Of a stretch of 64,000 nucleotides of DNA, positions 8,990-19,877 are shown in pieces. The first letter of the stretch is position 1; the number at the start of each line of letters is the position of its first letter. Under the pieces are notes generated by a model, which was not told the DNA's origin, did not search any database, and saw only the letters and a program-made list of their open reading frames with translations. The translations under genes were made by a program, and so were the position numbers. Source of the stretch: Streptomyces sp. NA02950 (lineage in GTDB: Bacteria > Actinomycetota > Actinomycetes > Streptomycetales > Streptomycetaceae); assembly GCF_013364155.1 (NCBI RefSeq), contig NZ_CP054916.1, forward strand, positions 2,786,501 through 2,850,500, given 5' to 3'.

Positions 8990-10405
8990 TCAGTAGGCCC
9001 GCGCGACGTAGGCGACGTTACCCGGCGCGTCGTCCGCGTCCGGCACCGACCCGTCCCCGGCGACCAGACAGCGTACGGACACCGCCTGCGCGGCGAGCGC
9101 CGCCTCGCCCTCCGGCCCCAGGTCGGCCCACCGGATCCGGGCCCAGCCGCCCGAGACCGCGGCCTCCGCCGCCTCGGCGACCGTCGCCACGTCCGTGGTC
9201 CGTGCCGTACGGCGGTCCCGCGCCTGGCGCAGCAGCAGCGCCTGGTCCTCCTCGAGCATGCCCGGCACCAGCTCGGGCAGCCGATCGACGGGCACCGGCT
9301 CCTTGCCGCCCGGGATCCGGCGCGCGAGCGTCGCGGTGCCGCTCTCCAGGTCCCGCGGGCCGATCTCGACCCGGACCGGCACCCCCTTGAGCTCCCAGTC
9401 CACCGCGCGGCGGCCGAACGGGGTGTCCGTGCGGTCGTCGACCCGTACCCGCACCCCGGCCGCCGTCAGCCGGTCGCCGATCTCCCGGACCCGGGCGACC
9501 ACCGTGTCATCGCCCTTGACGGCCATCACGACGGCCTGCACCGGGGCCAGCCGGGGCGGGATCCGCAGTCCGTGGTCGTCGCCGTGCATCATCACCAGCG
9601 CGCCGATCATGCGGGTGGTGCTGCCCCAGGAGGTCTGCCACACCAGCTCCTGCTCGCCGTCCCGGGACAGATAGCTGGTGTTGAAGGCGCGGGAGAAGTT
9701 CTGGCCGAGCTCATGGCTGGTGCCCAGTTGCAGCGCCTTGCCGTCGCCCATCATCCCTTCCAGGGTGAGGGTGTTGAGCGCCCCGGCGAACCGCTCCGCG
9801 GCGGTCTTCCGGCCCAGCACGACATCCATGGCGAGCACGTTCTCCATGAAGTCGGCGTAGACATGGCGGTGGATACGGGCCGCGAAGTCCCGGGCGTCCT
9901 CGTAGGTGGCGTGGGCGGTGTGGCCCTCCTGCCAGAGGAACTCGGTCGTCCGCAGGAACAGCCGCGGCCGCAGCTCCCAACGCACCACATTGGCCCACTG
10001 GTTGATCAGCAGCGGCAGATCGCGGTAGCTCTGCACCCACTTGGAGAAGTACTCGTTGACGATCGTCTCGGAGGTGGGCCGGACGACGACCGGCTCCTCC
10101 AGCTCCTTGCCGCCGCCGTGGGTGACGACCGCGAGCTCGGGCGCGAACCCCTCGACGTGATCGGCTTCCTTCGTCAGGTACGACTGCGGGATGAAGAGCG
10201 GGAAGTACGCGTTCTGCGTGCCGGTGGCCTTGATCCGGGCGCCCATGTCCGCCTGCATCCGCTCCCACAGCCCGTACCCGTACGGTCGGATGACCATGGT
10301 GCCGCGCACCGGGCCGTTGTCGGCCAGCTCGGCCTTGTTGATCACGTCCTGGTACCAGCGGGGGAAGTCCTCCGCCCGCGGGGTGAGCACGGGAGCTTTC
10401 GCCAT
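8990..10405 (-). CDS. proS: Prolyl-tRNA synthetase, type 3 (archaeal/eukaryotic-like)
   Basis: A 471-residue class II aminoacyl-tRNA synthetase. The short length, the start APVLTPRAEDFPRWY, motif 2 around RPRLFLRTTEFLWQEGHTAH, GTSHELGQNFSRAF and the C-terminal anticodon-binding domain identify the archaeal/eukaryotic-type ProRS. The usual bacterial ProRS is about 560-570 residues with an editing insertion, which is absent here. Many Streptomyces carry both forms; the window cannot show whether a second one exists. The ATG at 10405 has no Shine-Dalgarno sequence but a TACGAT -10 hexamer ends 8 nt before it, which suggests a leaderless mRNA. Confidence 0.93.
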   Translation of the reverse strand: MAKAPVLTPRAEDFPRWYQDVINKAELADNGPVRGTMVIRPYGYGLWERMQADMGARIKATGTQNAYFPLFIPQSYLTKEADHVEGFAPELAVVTHGGGKELEEPVVVRPTSETIVNEYFSKWVQSYRDLPLLINQWANVVRWELRPRLFLRTTEFLWQEGHTAHATYEDARDFAARIHRHVYADFMENVLAMDVVLGRKTAAERFAGALNTLTLEGMMGDGKALQLGTSHELGQNFSRAFNTSYLSRDGEQELVWQTSWGSTTRMIGALVMMHGDDHGLRIPPRLAPVQAVVMAVKGDDTVVARVREIGDRLTAAGVRVRVDDRTDTPFGRRAVDWELKGVPVRVEIGPRDLESGTATLARRIPGGKEPVPVDRLPELVPGMLEEDQALLLRQARDRRTARTTDVATVAEAAEAAVSGGWARIRWADLGPEGEAALAAQAVSVRCLVAGDGSVPDADDAPGNVAYVARAY

Positions 10406-10418
10406 GGCGCCGATCGTA
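10406..10418 (-). promoter_or_regulatory. Candidate -10 element of leaderless proS mRNA
   Basis: The hexamer TACGAT (10413-10418 on the minus strand) is followed by exactly 7 nt and then the proS ATG, so transcription would begin at or next to the start codon. No convincing -35 hexamer is seen. Confidence 0.45.
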
Positions 10419-10706
10419 CGGCGGCGGCGCACAGAACCGTGAATCGCGCCGGAGGGATCCGGCTCAAGCAAAAAAGGGCCGGGCCGGAGCGAACGGCGTT
10501 TCCGGGGGCGGCCCCGGGAGCAGGGCGGACGCACAGGGGTGCGGGGGCGCACAAAGGGGGCACGCAAGCACGGCCGTGAAACCTCTGGACGCGGGCACGG
10601 ATGGGGAGTTACCTGGCATACAGGGGTGGGACGCCACAGCGCACGACGGCGGATGGAAACCGGATCTGACGACGGCATGTGCTCTTCGCTGATTGGGGCC
10701 CTTTCG

Positions 10707-11603
10707 ATGACATCTACGCTCGTCCGGCGGCACCGCCCGCACCCCTCCTCGTCGCACACCGCGGATCCCGGCACCCGCACCCGCGACTGGGCGGAGATCC
10801 AGGAGCGGATGCTGGTGCCGTTGTACGAGGCCGTGTACGCACGGCTGGACGTCGGCGCCGGGACCCGGCTGCTGGGCCTGGGCTGCGGTTCCGGCCTCGC
10901 CCTGCTCATGGCGGCCGCGCGCGGCGCCGCGGTCTGCGGGACCGACGGCGACCGGAGCCGGCTGGACCTGGCCCGGGAGCGGCTGACAGCCGCGGGCGGA
11001 CCGAGCGGCCAGGACGCGCCCCCGGCACGGCTGGGACTCCGCGGCCCGGAGAGCGCCTGGGTGCGGGAGGCGGCGGAGGCGGCGCCGGACGCGCGGGCGA
11101 CGGCGGGGTTCACCGTCGTGACCGCCTTCGAGCCACTGCCCGCCCTGGGGACGGCCGCCGGGGACGCGATGGCCGCCGCGGTGTCCGCGCTCCGCGCGGC
11201 GACGGCGCTCACCGAACGCGGCGGCGCCGTGGTGCTGGCCGGCTGGGGCCCGCCGGAGCGGTGCGCCACCTCGTCCGTACTACGGGTGGGCGCACGGCTC
11301 GCCGACCCGATGTGCGCCCCGGCCCGCTGGCGGCCGTGCGGCCGGGACGACCTGGAGCGGCTGGCGGAGCGCGCCGGACTGCGGCCCGACGGCTCGGGCC
11401 GGGTGGCCTGCCCGTTCGGATACGCGGACATGGACAGCGCGGTGCGCGGGCTGCTGTCGACCGGGCTGTTCGACGCGGCGGAGCGGGCCACGGACCCGAC
11501 ACAGGTCGCCAAGGAGATCGCCGAGGCGCTGCATCCGCATCAGCGGGCGGACGGCACGGTGTGGATGCCGAATGTCTTCCGCTATCTGATCGCTCGCGTC
11601 TGA
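10707..11603 (+). CDS. SAM-dependent methyltransferase (class I fold)
   Basis: A protein of about 298 residues with a Rossmann-type SAM-binding motif I, LLGLGCGSGLALLMAA, around residues 50-65, and a downstream acidic residue in VCGTDGD. The substrate is unknown. WAEIQERMLVPLYEAVY before motif I is typical of a Streptomyces family of small-molecule methyltransferases. The start is uncertain: ATG at 10707 (MTSTLVRRH), 10677 or 10650 are all in frame, and none has a strong ribosome-binding site. The gene is divergent from proS and convergent with ffh. Confidence 0.75.
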   Translation: MTSTLVRRHRPHPSSSHTADPGTRTRDWAEIQERMLVPLYEAVYARLDVGAGTRLLGLGCGSGLALLMAAARGAAVCGTDGDRSRLDLARERLTAAGGPSGQDAPPARLGLRGPESAWVREAAEAAPDARATAGFTVVTAFEPLPALGTAAGDAMAAAVSALRAATALTERGGAVVLAGWGPPERCATSSVLRVGARLADPMCAPARWRPCGRDDLERLAERAGLRPDGSGRVACPFGYADMDSAVRGLLSTGLFDAAERATDPTQVAKEIAEALHPHQRADGTVWMPNVFRYLIARV

Positions 11604-11642
11604 ATCGCTCGCGTCTGATCACGCGCAGCCGGCCGACGGGGT

Positions 11643-11679
11643 GCGCCGGGCCCCTGATGTCCACGCGGGGGCCCGGTGC
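11643..11679. terminator. Bidirectional terminator-like hairpin between methyltransferase and ffh
   Basis: Arms 11643-11654 (GCGCCGGGCCCC) and 11668-11679 pair over 12 bp with one G-U. They lie between two convergent stop codons. Confidence 0.6.
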
Positions 11680-11705
11680 CGCGGCGGCTCGCCGCCCCGG
11701 GGGAT

Positions 11706-13262
11706 TCAGCCCATGAACTTCTTGAACTCGTCGGGGAGTTCGAAGTCCTGGCCGCCCTGGCCGCCCGGCATGCCGAAGGCGCCGCCCTGCTGGCCCGCCT
11801 GTTCGCGGCGCGCCGCGGCCGCCTGCTCATCGGCCTTGCGCTTCATGGGGTTGCCGCTGCGCTGCTTCCCCTTGGCCTTCTTCTGCTGCTTGCCCTTGCG
11901 CTTCTGATTGCCGCCCATGCCCGGCATGCCCGGCATCCCGGGCATCCCCGGCATGCCGCCCTGGGCCATCTTGGACATCATCTTGCGGGCCTCGAAGAAC
12001 CGCTCCACCAGGTTCTTCACCGCGCTCACCTCAACACCCGAACCGCGCGCGATACGGGCGCGGCGCGAGCCGTTGATGATGTTCGGGTCCTGGCGCTCGC
12101 CGGGCGTCATCGACTTGATGATGGCCGCGGTGCGGTCCACGTCCCGCTCGTCCAGGTTGTTGATCTGCTCCTTCATCTGGCCCATGCCCGGCAGCATCCC
12201 GAGCAGCTTGGAGATGGAGCCCATCTTGCGGACCTGCTCCATCTGGGCCAGGAAGTCGTCGAGCGTGAACTCCTTCGGCCCCTTCGCCAGCTTGGCCGCC
12301 ATCTTCTCGGCCTCTTGCTGGCTGAAGGTCTGCTCGGCCTTCTCGATCAGGCTGAGCATGTCGCCCATGCCGAGGATGCGGGACGCCATACGGTCCGGGT
12401 GGAACGCGTCGAAGTCGTCCAGCTTCTCGCCGTTGGAGGCGAACATGATCTGGCGGCCGGTGACATGCGCGATGGACAGCGCGGCACCGCCGCGCGCGTC
12501 GCCGTCCAGCTTGGAGAGGACGACACCGTCGAAGCCGACGCCGTCGCGGAACGCCTCGGCGGTGTTGACCGCGTCCTGACCGATCATCGCGTCGACGACG
12601 AACAGGACCTCGTCCGGGCGGACCGCGTCGCGGATGTCCGCCGCCTGCTGCATCAGCTCCTGGTCGATACCGAGACGGCCGGCGGTGTCGACGATCACGA
12701 CGTCGTGCTGCTTGGTGCGCGCGAACTCGACCGAGTCCTTGGCCACCTTGACCGGGTCACCCACACCGTTGCCCGGTTCCGGGGCGAAGACCGCGACCTC
12801 GGCACGCTCGGCGACGACCGCGAGCTGGTTGACGGCGTTGGGGCGCTGGAGGTCACAGGCGACCAGCAGCGGGGCGTGGCCCTGCCCCTTCAGCCAGCGG
12901 CCGAGCTTGCCGGCGAGCGTGGTCTTACCGGCGCCCTGGAGACCCGCCAGCATGATCACGGTCGGCGGCTGCTTGGCGAAGCGGAGGCGGCGGGTCTCGC
13001 CACCGAGGATGCCGATCAGCTCCTCGTTGACGATCTTGATGACCTGCTGGGCGGGGTTCAGCGCCTGGGAGACCTCGGCGCCCAGCGCCCTTTCCTTGAT
13101 CTGCTTGATGAAGGCCCGGACAACGGGAAGCGCGACGTCCGCCTCGAGCAGGGCGATACGGATCTCGCGCGCCGTGGCGTCGATGTCCGCCTCGGAGAGG
13201 CGGCCCTTGCCCCGGAGGTTCTTGAAAGTCGCTGCGAGGCGATCGGAGAGGGTATCGAACAC
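11706..13262 (-). CDS. ffh: Signal recognition particle protein Ffh
   Basis: A 518-residue SRP54-type GTPase. Domains in order: N domain (MFDTLSDRLAATFKNLRG), G domain with P-loop GLQGAGKTTLAGKL, VDTAGR and LSKLDGDARGG, then the methionine-rich M domain that binds 4.5S RNA and signal peptides. Near residue 432 there is a tandem GMP-GMP run (MAQGGMPGMPGMPGMPGMGG), followed by a basic Lys/Gln stretch. It delivers nascent membrane proteins to FtsY, encoded 7.4 kb away in the same direction. The start codon is GTG at 13262. Confidence 0.96.
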   Translation of the reverse strand: MFDTLSDRLAATFKNLRGKGRLSEADIDATAREIRIALLEADVALPVVRAFIKQIKERALGAEVSQALNPAQQVIKIVNEELIGILGGETRRLRFAKQPPTVIMLAGLQGAGKTTLAGKLGRWLKGQGHAPLLVACDLQRPNAVNQLAVVAERAEVAVFAPEPGNGVGDPVKVAKDSVEFARTKQHDVVIVDTAGRLGIDQELMQQAADIRDAVRPDEVLFVVDAMIGQDAVNTAEAFRDGVGFDGVVLSKLDGDARGGAALSIAHVTGRQIMFASNGEKLDDFDAFHPDRMASRILGMGDMLSLIEKAEQTFSQQEAEKMAAKLAKGPKEFTLDDFLAQMEQVRKMGSISKLLGMLPGMGQMKEQINNLDERDVDRTAAIIKSMTPGERQDPNIINGSRRARIARGSGVEVSAVKNLVERFFEARKMMSKMAQGGMPGMPGMPGMPGMGGNQKRKGKQQKKAKGKQRSGNPMKRKADEQAAAARREQAGQQGGAFGMPGGQGGQDFELPDEFKKFMG

Positions 13263-13379
13263 GGTGGTCGCGAATCCTTCGGTCGGCTGTCGGGTCGGCG
13301 GTCGGCCTCCAAGGGTATCCGCCCGGCGCGCGAACGGTCTGCCCCCGGGCCGTGGCCGTCAGCGGCGCCCTCGGGACCG

Positions 13380-15998
13380 CTACGCCAGCGCCCGCTGGAC
13401 CTCCCGGGCCACCTCCGCCGCGCGCATGGGCTGCAACGGCGCTCCGGCCGTATCGGTGACGTAGAACGCGTCCACCGCATTGGCACCCAGCGTGCTGACA
13501 TGGGCACTGCGCACCGTCACCCCGGCCGCCTCCAGGGCGCGGCCGATCCGGTGCAGCAGGCCGGGCGCGTCCTGGGCGCGGACCTCGATCACCGTGGCGA
13601 GCTGGGAGCTGCCGGGCGCGATCGTCACGCGCGGTGGCGGGGCGTGCACACCGCGGCGGCGTGGGTACTTGCGGTACGCGGCCTCGCGCTCGGCGAGCCG
13701 GGCGACGATGTCCAGCGAACCGTCCAGGGCCCGCATCAGGTCGTTGCGCAGCCGGGCGGCCTGTGGCAGCGAACCGTACTCGGCCGCCACCCGCCAGCTC
13801 AGCAGCAGCACGTCACCGCCCCGGTGCGGGCCGTCCGCCACGGGCCCGCCCGTGCCGTCCAGCTCCGGCGGCAGCTCCACGGCCCGCAGATCCGCCGCAC
13901 GCACGGTGAGCCGGTGCAGGGCCAGCACCCCGGCCGCCGTGGCCAGCACCCCGGGCTGGTCAGGTACGGCGATCAGCAGCTCGACACCGATCGGCTCCGG
14001 TTCCGGCTGATCACCCGCGCCGGCGGTGTCGGCCGGCTCCGCGGCGCCCGCCCCGTCCGGCGGCAGTGCCTCGGACCGGGCGTGCAGGGCGAGCACCGGG
14101 CCTCCGGTGCGCCATGCCTCGATCGCCAGCCGCTCCTGCTCGGCCGTGGTCTCCTGCGGTGCGGACTGGTCCGCCGCCGGCTCACCCGCGAGGACCGCCG
14201 CGACCCGTTTGACCAGGTCGGCGACGAGCGAGCCGCGCCAGGCGCTCCACGCCGCGGGGCCGGTGGCCAGCGCGTCCGCCTCGGTCAGGGCGTGCAGCAG
14301 CTCCAGGGTGACGGGGCCGCCGACGGCGTCGGCGACCGAACGCACCGTGGCCGGGTCGTCCAGGTCACGGCGGGTGGCGGTCTCGACGAGCAGCAGATGG
14401 TGGCGGACCAGGGTGGCCAGGACGATGACATCGGCGCGGTCGAAGCCGATGCGGGCGGCCACGTCCCGCGCGATGGTCTCCCCGGCCACCGAGTGGTCGC
14501 CGGGCCAGCCCTTGCCGATGTCGTGCAGCAGCGCGGCGACCAGCAGCAGATCGGGGCGGCCGACCCGGCGGCTGAGCGCGCTGGCCCGGACGGCCGTCTC
14601 GACGAGATGACGGTCGACGGTCCAGCGGTGCACGGGGTTGCGCTGCGGGCGGCAGCGCACCCGCTCCCAGTCCGGCAGCAGCCGGGTGATCAGGCCCTCG
14701 GCCTCCAGCGCCTCCCAGACCGCGACCGTGGACTCGCCCGCGCCCAGCAGTGTGACCAGCTGCTCCCGGGCCTCGGGCGGCCACGGCACCGGCAGCGGAC
14801 GCGCGGCGGCGGCCAGCCGCCGTACGGCGTGCAGCGAGAGCGGCAGCCCGGCCTGGGCGGCGGCCGCGGCGGCCCGCAGGGGGAGCACGGGGTCGCGCTC
14901 GGGGCGCGCGGTGAGGGCGAGCACTACCTCGCCGTCCTGTTCGACGACGCCTTCGGCGAGCGGGCTGCGCTCCCCCGTGTCCGCGGCCGTACCGGCGGCC
15001 CGGCCGCCGCGTCCGCCGAGGAGTCCGCGCAGCCGGGGCCGGGGCGCGGACCGGGCGCGCAGCACCCGCTCGACCTCGCGCCAGGTGACATCACCGGCGT
15101 AGGAGACGGTCCGTGCCGACTCGTAGACCTGGCGCAGCAGCGTGTCGGCGTCGAGCAGTCCGAGGGCGGCCGCGACCTGGTCCTGTTCCTGGAGGGCGAG
15201 CCGGTCGGTGGCACGGCCGGTGGACAGATGGAGGGCGTCACGAGCGTCCAGCAGCCGCCGCCGGGCGTCGGCGAGGCCCTCCCGGGGGGCGTCGGCGAGC
15301 CAGGAGGCGGCGATGGCGCGCAGCGCGGTGGCGTCGCGCAGTCCGCCGCGCGCCTCCTTCAGATCGGGCTCGAGCAGGAATTGCAGCTCGCCGTGGCGCT
15401 GGGCGCGCTCCTGGCACAGCTCGTGCAGTTCGGGCAGCCGCTTCGGGGCCTGGGCCCGCCAGTCGGCCAGGACGGCGGTACGCAGTCCCGAGGTGAGTGC
15501 CGGGTCGCCCGCGATGTGCCGGGCGTCGAGCAGTCCGAGCTGGACCTTGAGGTCCTCGCCGGAGGTCCGCCGGGCCTCGTCGGGGGTGCGGACGGAGTGG
15601 TCGAGGGCCAGCCCCATGTCCCAGACCGGGTACCAGACCTGGTCGGCGAGGGCGGCGAGGGCGCCGCGGTCCGCGGAGCCGTCGTGGAGCAGCAGCACAT
15701 CGAGATCGCTGCGCGGGGACAGTTCACCGCGTCCGTAGCCGCCGACGGCGACCAGTGAGACGCCCGCTCCGACCCCGGCGGTCCGGGCTCCCGAGGTGAG
15801 CAGCGCGGCCAGCCACTGGTCGGTGAGTTCGGCCAGGGCGCTACGGCGCGGCGGCCCGGACCGCGACTCCTCCTGGAGGAGTCGCAGCCGGGCCGCCGCG
15901 TAGCCGCCTGGCACCGAGCCGCCCGTCCCGGTCGTGTTCTCGACGGTGCCGGTGGTGTTCCCGGCCCGGTCCGTCGTGGTCTCGACGCTGTCCGTCAA
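13380..15998 (-). CDS. glnD: PII nucleotidyltransferase GlnD
   Basis: An 872-residue GlnD. The nucleotidyltransferase motif VAVGGYGRGELSPRSDLDV is near residue 90. The HD hydrolase signature is LLVAALLHDIGKGWPGDHS near residue 490, and two C-terminal ACT-like domains end with APGLLHRIGRALEAAGV. In Streptomyces GlnD adenylylates GlnK on Tyr51 and removes the group again. The start codon is TTG at 15998 with GGGAG 5 nt upstream. It is the third gene of amtB-glnK-glnD, 58 nt after glnK. Confidence 0.95.
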   Translation of the reverse strand: MTDSVETTTDRAGNTTGTVENTTGTGGSVPGGYAAARLRLLQEESRSGPPRRSALAELTDQWLAALLTSGARTAGVGAGVSLVAVGGYGRGELSPRSDLDVLLLHDGSADRGALAALADQVWYPVWDMGLALDHSVRTPDEARRTSGEDLKVQLGLLDARHIAGDPALTSGLRTAVLADWRAQAPKRLPELHELCQERAQRHGELQFLLEPDLKEARGGLRDATALRAIAASWLADAPREGLADARRRLLDARDALHLSTGRATDRLALQEQDQVAAALGLLDADTLLRQVYESARTVSYAGDVTWREVERVLRARSAPRPRLRGLLGGRGGRAAGTAADTGERSPLAEGVVEQDGEVVLALTARPERDPVLPLRAAAAAAQAGLPLSLHAVRRLAAAARPLPVPWPPEAREQLVTLLGAGESTVAVWEALEAEGLITRLLPDWERVRCRPQRNPVHRWTVDRHLVETAVRASALSRRVGRPDLLLVAALLHDIGKGWPGDHSVAGETIARDVAARIGFDRADVIVLATLVRHHLLLVETATRRDLDDPATVRSVADAVGGPVTLELLHALTEADALATGPAAWSAWRGSLVADLVKRVAAVLAGEPAADQSAPQETTAEQERLAIEAWRTGGPVLALHARSEALPPDGAGAAEPADTAGAGDQPEPEPIGVELLIAVPDQPGVLATAAGVLALHRLTVRAADLRAVELPPELDGTGGPVADGPHRGGDVLLLSWRVAAEYGSLPQAARLRNDLMRALDGSLDIVARLAEREAAYRKYPRRRGVHAPPPRVTIAPGSSQLATVIEVRAQDAPGLLHRIGRALEAAGVTVRSAHVSTLGANAVDAFYVTDTAGAPLQPMRAAEVAREVQRALA

Positions 15999-16056
15999 CT
16001 CGGCTCCCTGTGCGCTGGCGTCCGGTCGGTGTGGGCCCTGAGAGGGTCCGGGGCCC

Positions 16057-17696
<1,640 letters not shown>

Positions 17697-17780
17697 TGTG
17701 GACGTCTCCTCGAAGCTACGGCCCGTGCGGGCAGAACATCTGAGTGGGCCGGTTATGCGCCACGAGATTGGCGCAGCACC

Positions 17781-17818
17781 GTTTCAGTCGATGCCACTCG
17801 ATGTTTCACGGCAGTGAC
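17781..17818 (-). promoter_or_regulatory. Tandem GlnR-like boxes upstream of amtB
   Basis: On the minus strand, 17803-17818 reads GTCAC-TGCCGT-GAAAC, a perfect match to the published GlnR half-site pair gTnAc-n6-GaAAc. A second, weaker copy at 17781-17796 (TGGCA-n6-GAAAC) is shifted by exactly 22 bp, two helical turns. This matches the double GlnR box known for Streptomyces amtB promoters. Confidence 0.8.
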
Positions 17819-17904
17819 GAACGGCGCGGGCGTGTTACGCACCGGTGAACTGCCGTCGTCGGGTCCGATCGCTCCGTTACCGTCCGGCCGCCCCGGTGGG
17901 CGGC

Positions 17905-19467
17905 TCAGACGGCCTGGGTGGCGCCCGCTCCCTCGGGGGTGTCCGGCAGCAGGGTCACCAGCCGGTCACTGAGCGCGGCGATCTCCGGCACCTCGCCGAA
18001 CTGGCGCACCGCGGTGTCCACGGTCTTGCGCAACCGGTTGTTCACCCGCTCCGAGCGGACCCGCTTGGCCAGCGGCAGCGCCTTGTCGGCGATCGCCGCG
18101 CATGCCTCGGGCTCCTTCTGGAGGAGGTGGACGGTGGCCATACCGATCAGATTGAGCGCATACGAACGCTGGTGACCGCCGCCCTCGCCGTGGTCGGTCT
18201 CCTGGCCGAAGAGCTGTACGGCCTTGCGCATCACCGGGTCGGCGAGCTGTGCGTAGGTGGGGCTGCGCCCGGCCACATAGGCGAGATCGCGGTAGGAGTG
18301 GGCGTTCTCCGCGTTGAGCTCGGCCTCGGAGAAGAAGCCGATCCAGTCCGGGTCGCCGTCGCCCGAGGCGCTGTCGGCGAAGGTGTCCTCGGCCATCTTC
18401 ACGGCGCGGTGGCATTTGCTGGGCTGGCCCATATTGGCGTACGCGCGGGCCTCCATCGCATACAGCATGGCCTGGGTGCGCGGGGTGGCGCTCTCCCGGC
18501 TGCCGTACTGCGCGAGGTGGATCAGCTCCAGGGCGTCGTCGGGCCGTCCGACGTGGATCATCTGGCGGCTCATGCTGGAGAGGATGTACGAGCCGAGCGG
18601 GCGGTCCCCGGACTCCTTGGCGGCGTGCAGCGCGAGCACGAAGTACTTCTGGGCGGTGGGCTGGAGCCCGATGTCGTAGCTCATCCACCCGGCCAGCTCG
18701 GCCAGCTCCCCGGCGACCTTGAACAGCCGCTTGGACACCGCTTCCGGATGCGACTCCTGCAACAGATCAGTGACCTCGTGCAGCTGGCCGACCACCGCCT
18801 TGCGCCGCAGCCCGCCACCGCACTGGGCGTCCCAGGCACGGAACATCTTGATCGTGGCCTCCAGCAGCTCGAGCTCCGGCTCGGAGAGCCGGGAGACGCG
18901 CCGTGAGCGCCCCTTGTCCGCCAGGTGCGCCCCACCGGCCGATCCGGCGGGCGAGGGCACCAGCCAGCGCTGCATCGGCTCGATGAGGGAGGGGCCCGCC
19001 GAGAGCGCGAGCGAGGTGCCGAGGAAACCGCGCCGGGCGAGCATCAGATCGCTGCGGGAGAACTCACCGATCAGCGCGACCGTCTCGGGCCCGGCCCAGG
19101 GAAGGTCCACCCCGGACACGGACGGTGACCGGTGGGCGGCGCGCAGACCGAGGTCCTCGATGCCCACGACACAGCCGAAGCGCTCGGAGAACAACTCGGA
19201 GAGGATCTGCGGAATCGGCTCGCGCGGCTGCTCGCCGTCGAGCCAGCGGCGCACCCGCGAGGTGTCGGTGCTGATGTGATGAGCACCTAACTGGCGTGCT
19301 CTGCGGTTGACTTGGCGCGCCAGCTCCCCCTTCGACCAGCCGCTGCGTACGAACCACGACCCCAACTGCGCGTTGGAGCGCTTCTCAGCACCGCCGCCGC
19401 TGTCGCCCACTGGAAGGCCCCCATCCCACATGTCTTCCCGAACCGCCACCAGAATGCCTTCTGTCAC
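17905..19467 (-). CDS. nsdA: NsdA-type negative regulator of differentiation
   Basis: A protein of about 500-520 residues closely resembling NsdA, which in S. coelicolor represses antibiotic production and sporulation; the position between amtB and ftsY is also the same. The N-terminal part (WFVRSGWSKGELARQVNRRA, then STDTSRVRRWLDGEQPRE) looks like a degenerate helix-turn-helix. The rest is TPR-like helical repeats, for example MLYAMEARAYANMGQPSKC. A twin-arginine-like stretch RRGFLGTSLALSAG lies near residue 145 and is conserved in the family, not a signal peptide. Start GTG 19467 or ATG 19431; the latter has a better-spaced GGGAAG. Confidence 0.9.
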   Translation of the reverse strand: MTEGILVAVREDMWDGGLPVGDSGGGAEKRSNAQLGSWFVRSGWSKGELARQVNRRARQLGAHHISTDTSRVRRWLDGEQPREPIPQILSELFSERFGCVVGIEDLGLRAAHRSPSVSGVDLPWAGPETVALIGEFSRSDLMLARRGFLGTSLALSAGPSLIEPMQRWLVPSPAGSAGGAHLADKGRSRRVSRLSEPELELLEATIKMFRAWDAQCGGGLRRKAVVGQLHEVTDLLQESHPEAVSKRLFKVAGELAELAGWMSYDIGLQPTAQKYFVLALHAAKESGDRPLGSYILSSMSRQMIHVGRPDDALELIHLAQYGSRESATPRTQAMLYAMEARAYANMGQPSKCHRAVKMAEDTFADSASGDGDPDWIGFFSEAELNAENAHSYRDLAYVAGRSPTYAQLADPVMRKAVQLFGQETDHGEGGGHQRSYALNLIGMATVHLLQKEPEACAAIADKALPLAKRVRSERVNNRLRKTVDTAVRQFGEVPEIAALSDRLVTLLPDTPEGAGATQAV

Positions 19468-19877
19468 GGTCAGTTGTCCCCTCGATACGGCGCATCAACC
19501 GTCGGGGACGCAAAACGCTTCATGCCTCTGGCATGTACCGATCCGCACTCAGCCCATGCTCGGGCGGTGCTCCACCGAGCACCGGGGCCCAGGGTTCATG
19601 CACTCAAAGTAATCCTACGATCACGCCTCCGGCGAGGCGGTTCCCGAAAACGCCACCATTCGCCACCCCTTCGAATGAACCCCTTTGCCGATTCGCACGA
19701 TTCACTTGACACCGGGACGGCCGGAGACGGTGAAGGGGTGTGCACCGGGGCGCATGAGTCGCACCACACCACCCCCGTCACATCGGAGCGCACTGTCGTC
19801 GCGCCACTGTCGGCGACGGAGCGTCATCACCGCGCTCCGGCTCGTAACCATCGAGAGCGCGACCCGTTGGAGGGGGC
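19468..19877. other. Divergent intergenic region, nsdA / Prim-Pol gene
   Basis: About 410 nt without a gene. A short hairpin CGCCTC-CGGC-GAGGCG lies at 19626-19641. I see no convincing promoter hexamers or BldD palindrome by eye. Confidence 0.5.

Noticed and set aside
13480..14610. Several plus-strand ORFs of 90-190 codons opposite glnD
   Set aside because: They overlap conserved glnD codons, start without ribosome-binding sites and encode only Ala/Arg/Ser-rich sequence.
11676..15758. A 1,360-codon open frame on the plus strand opposite ffh and glnD
   Set aside because: High-GC codon structure leaves the antisense frame open; the product has no family features, while the minus strand encodes clear Ffh and GlnD.
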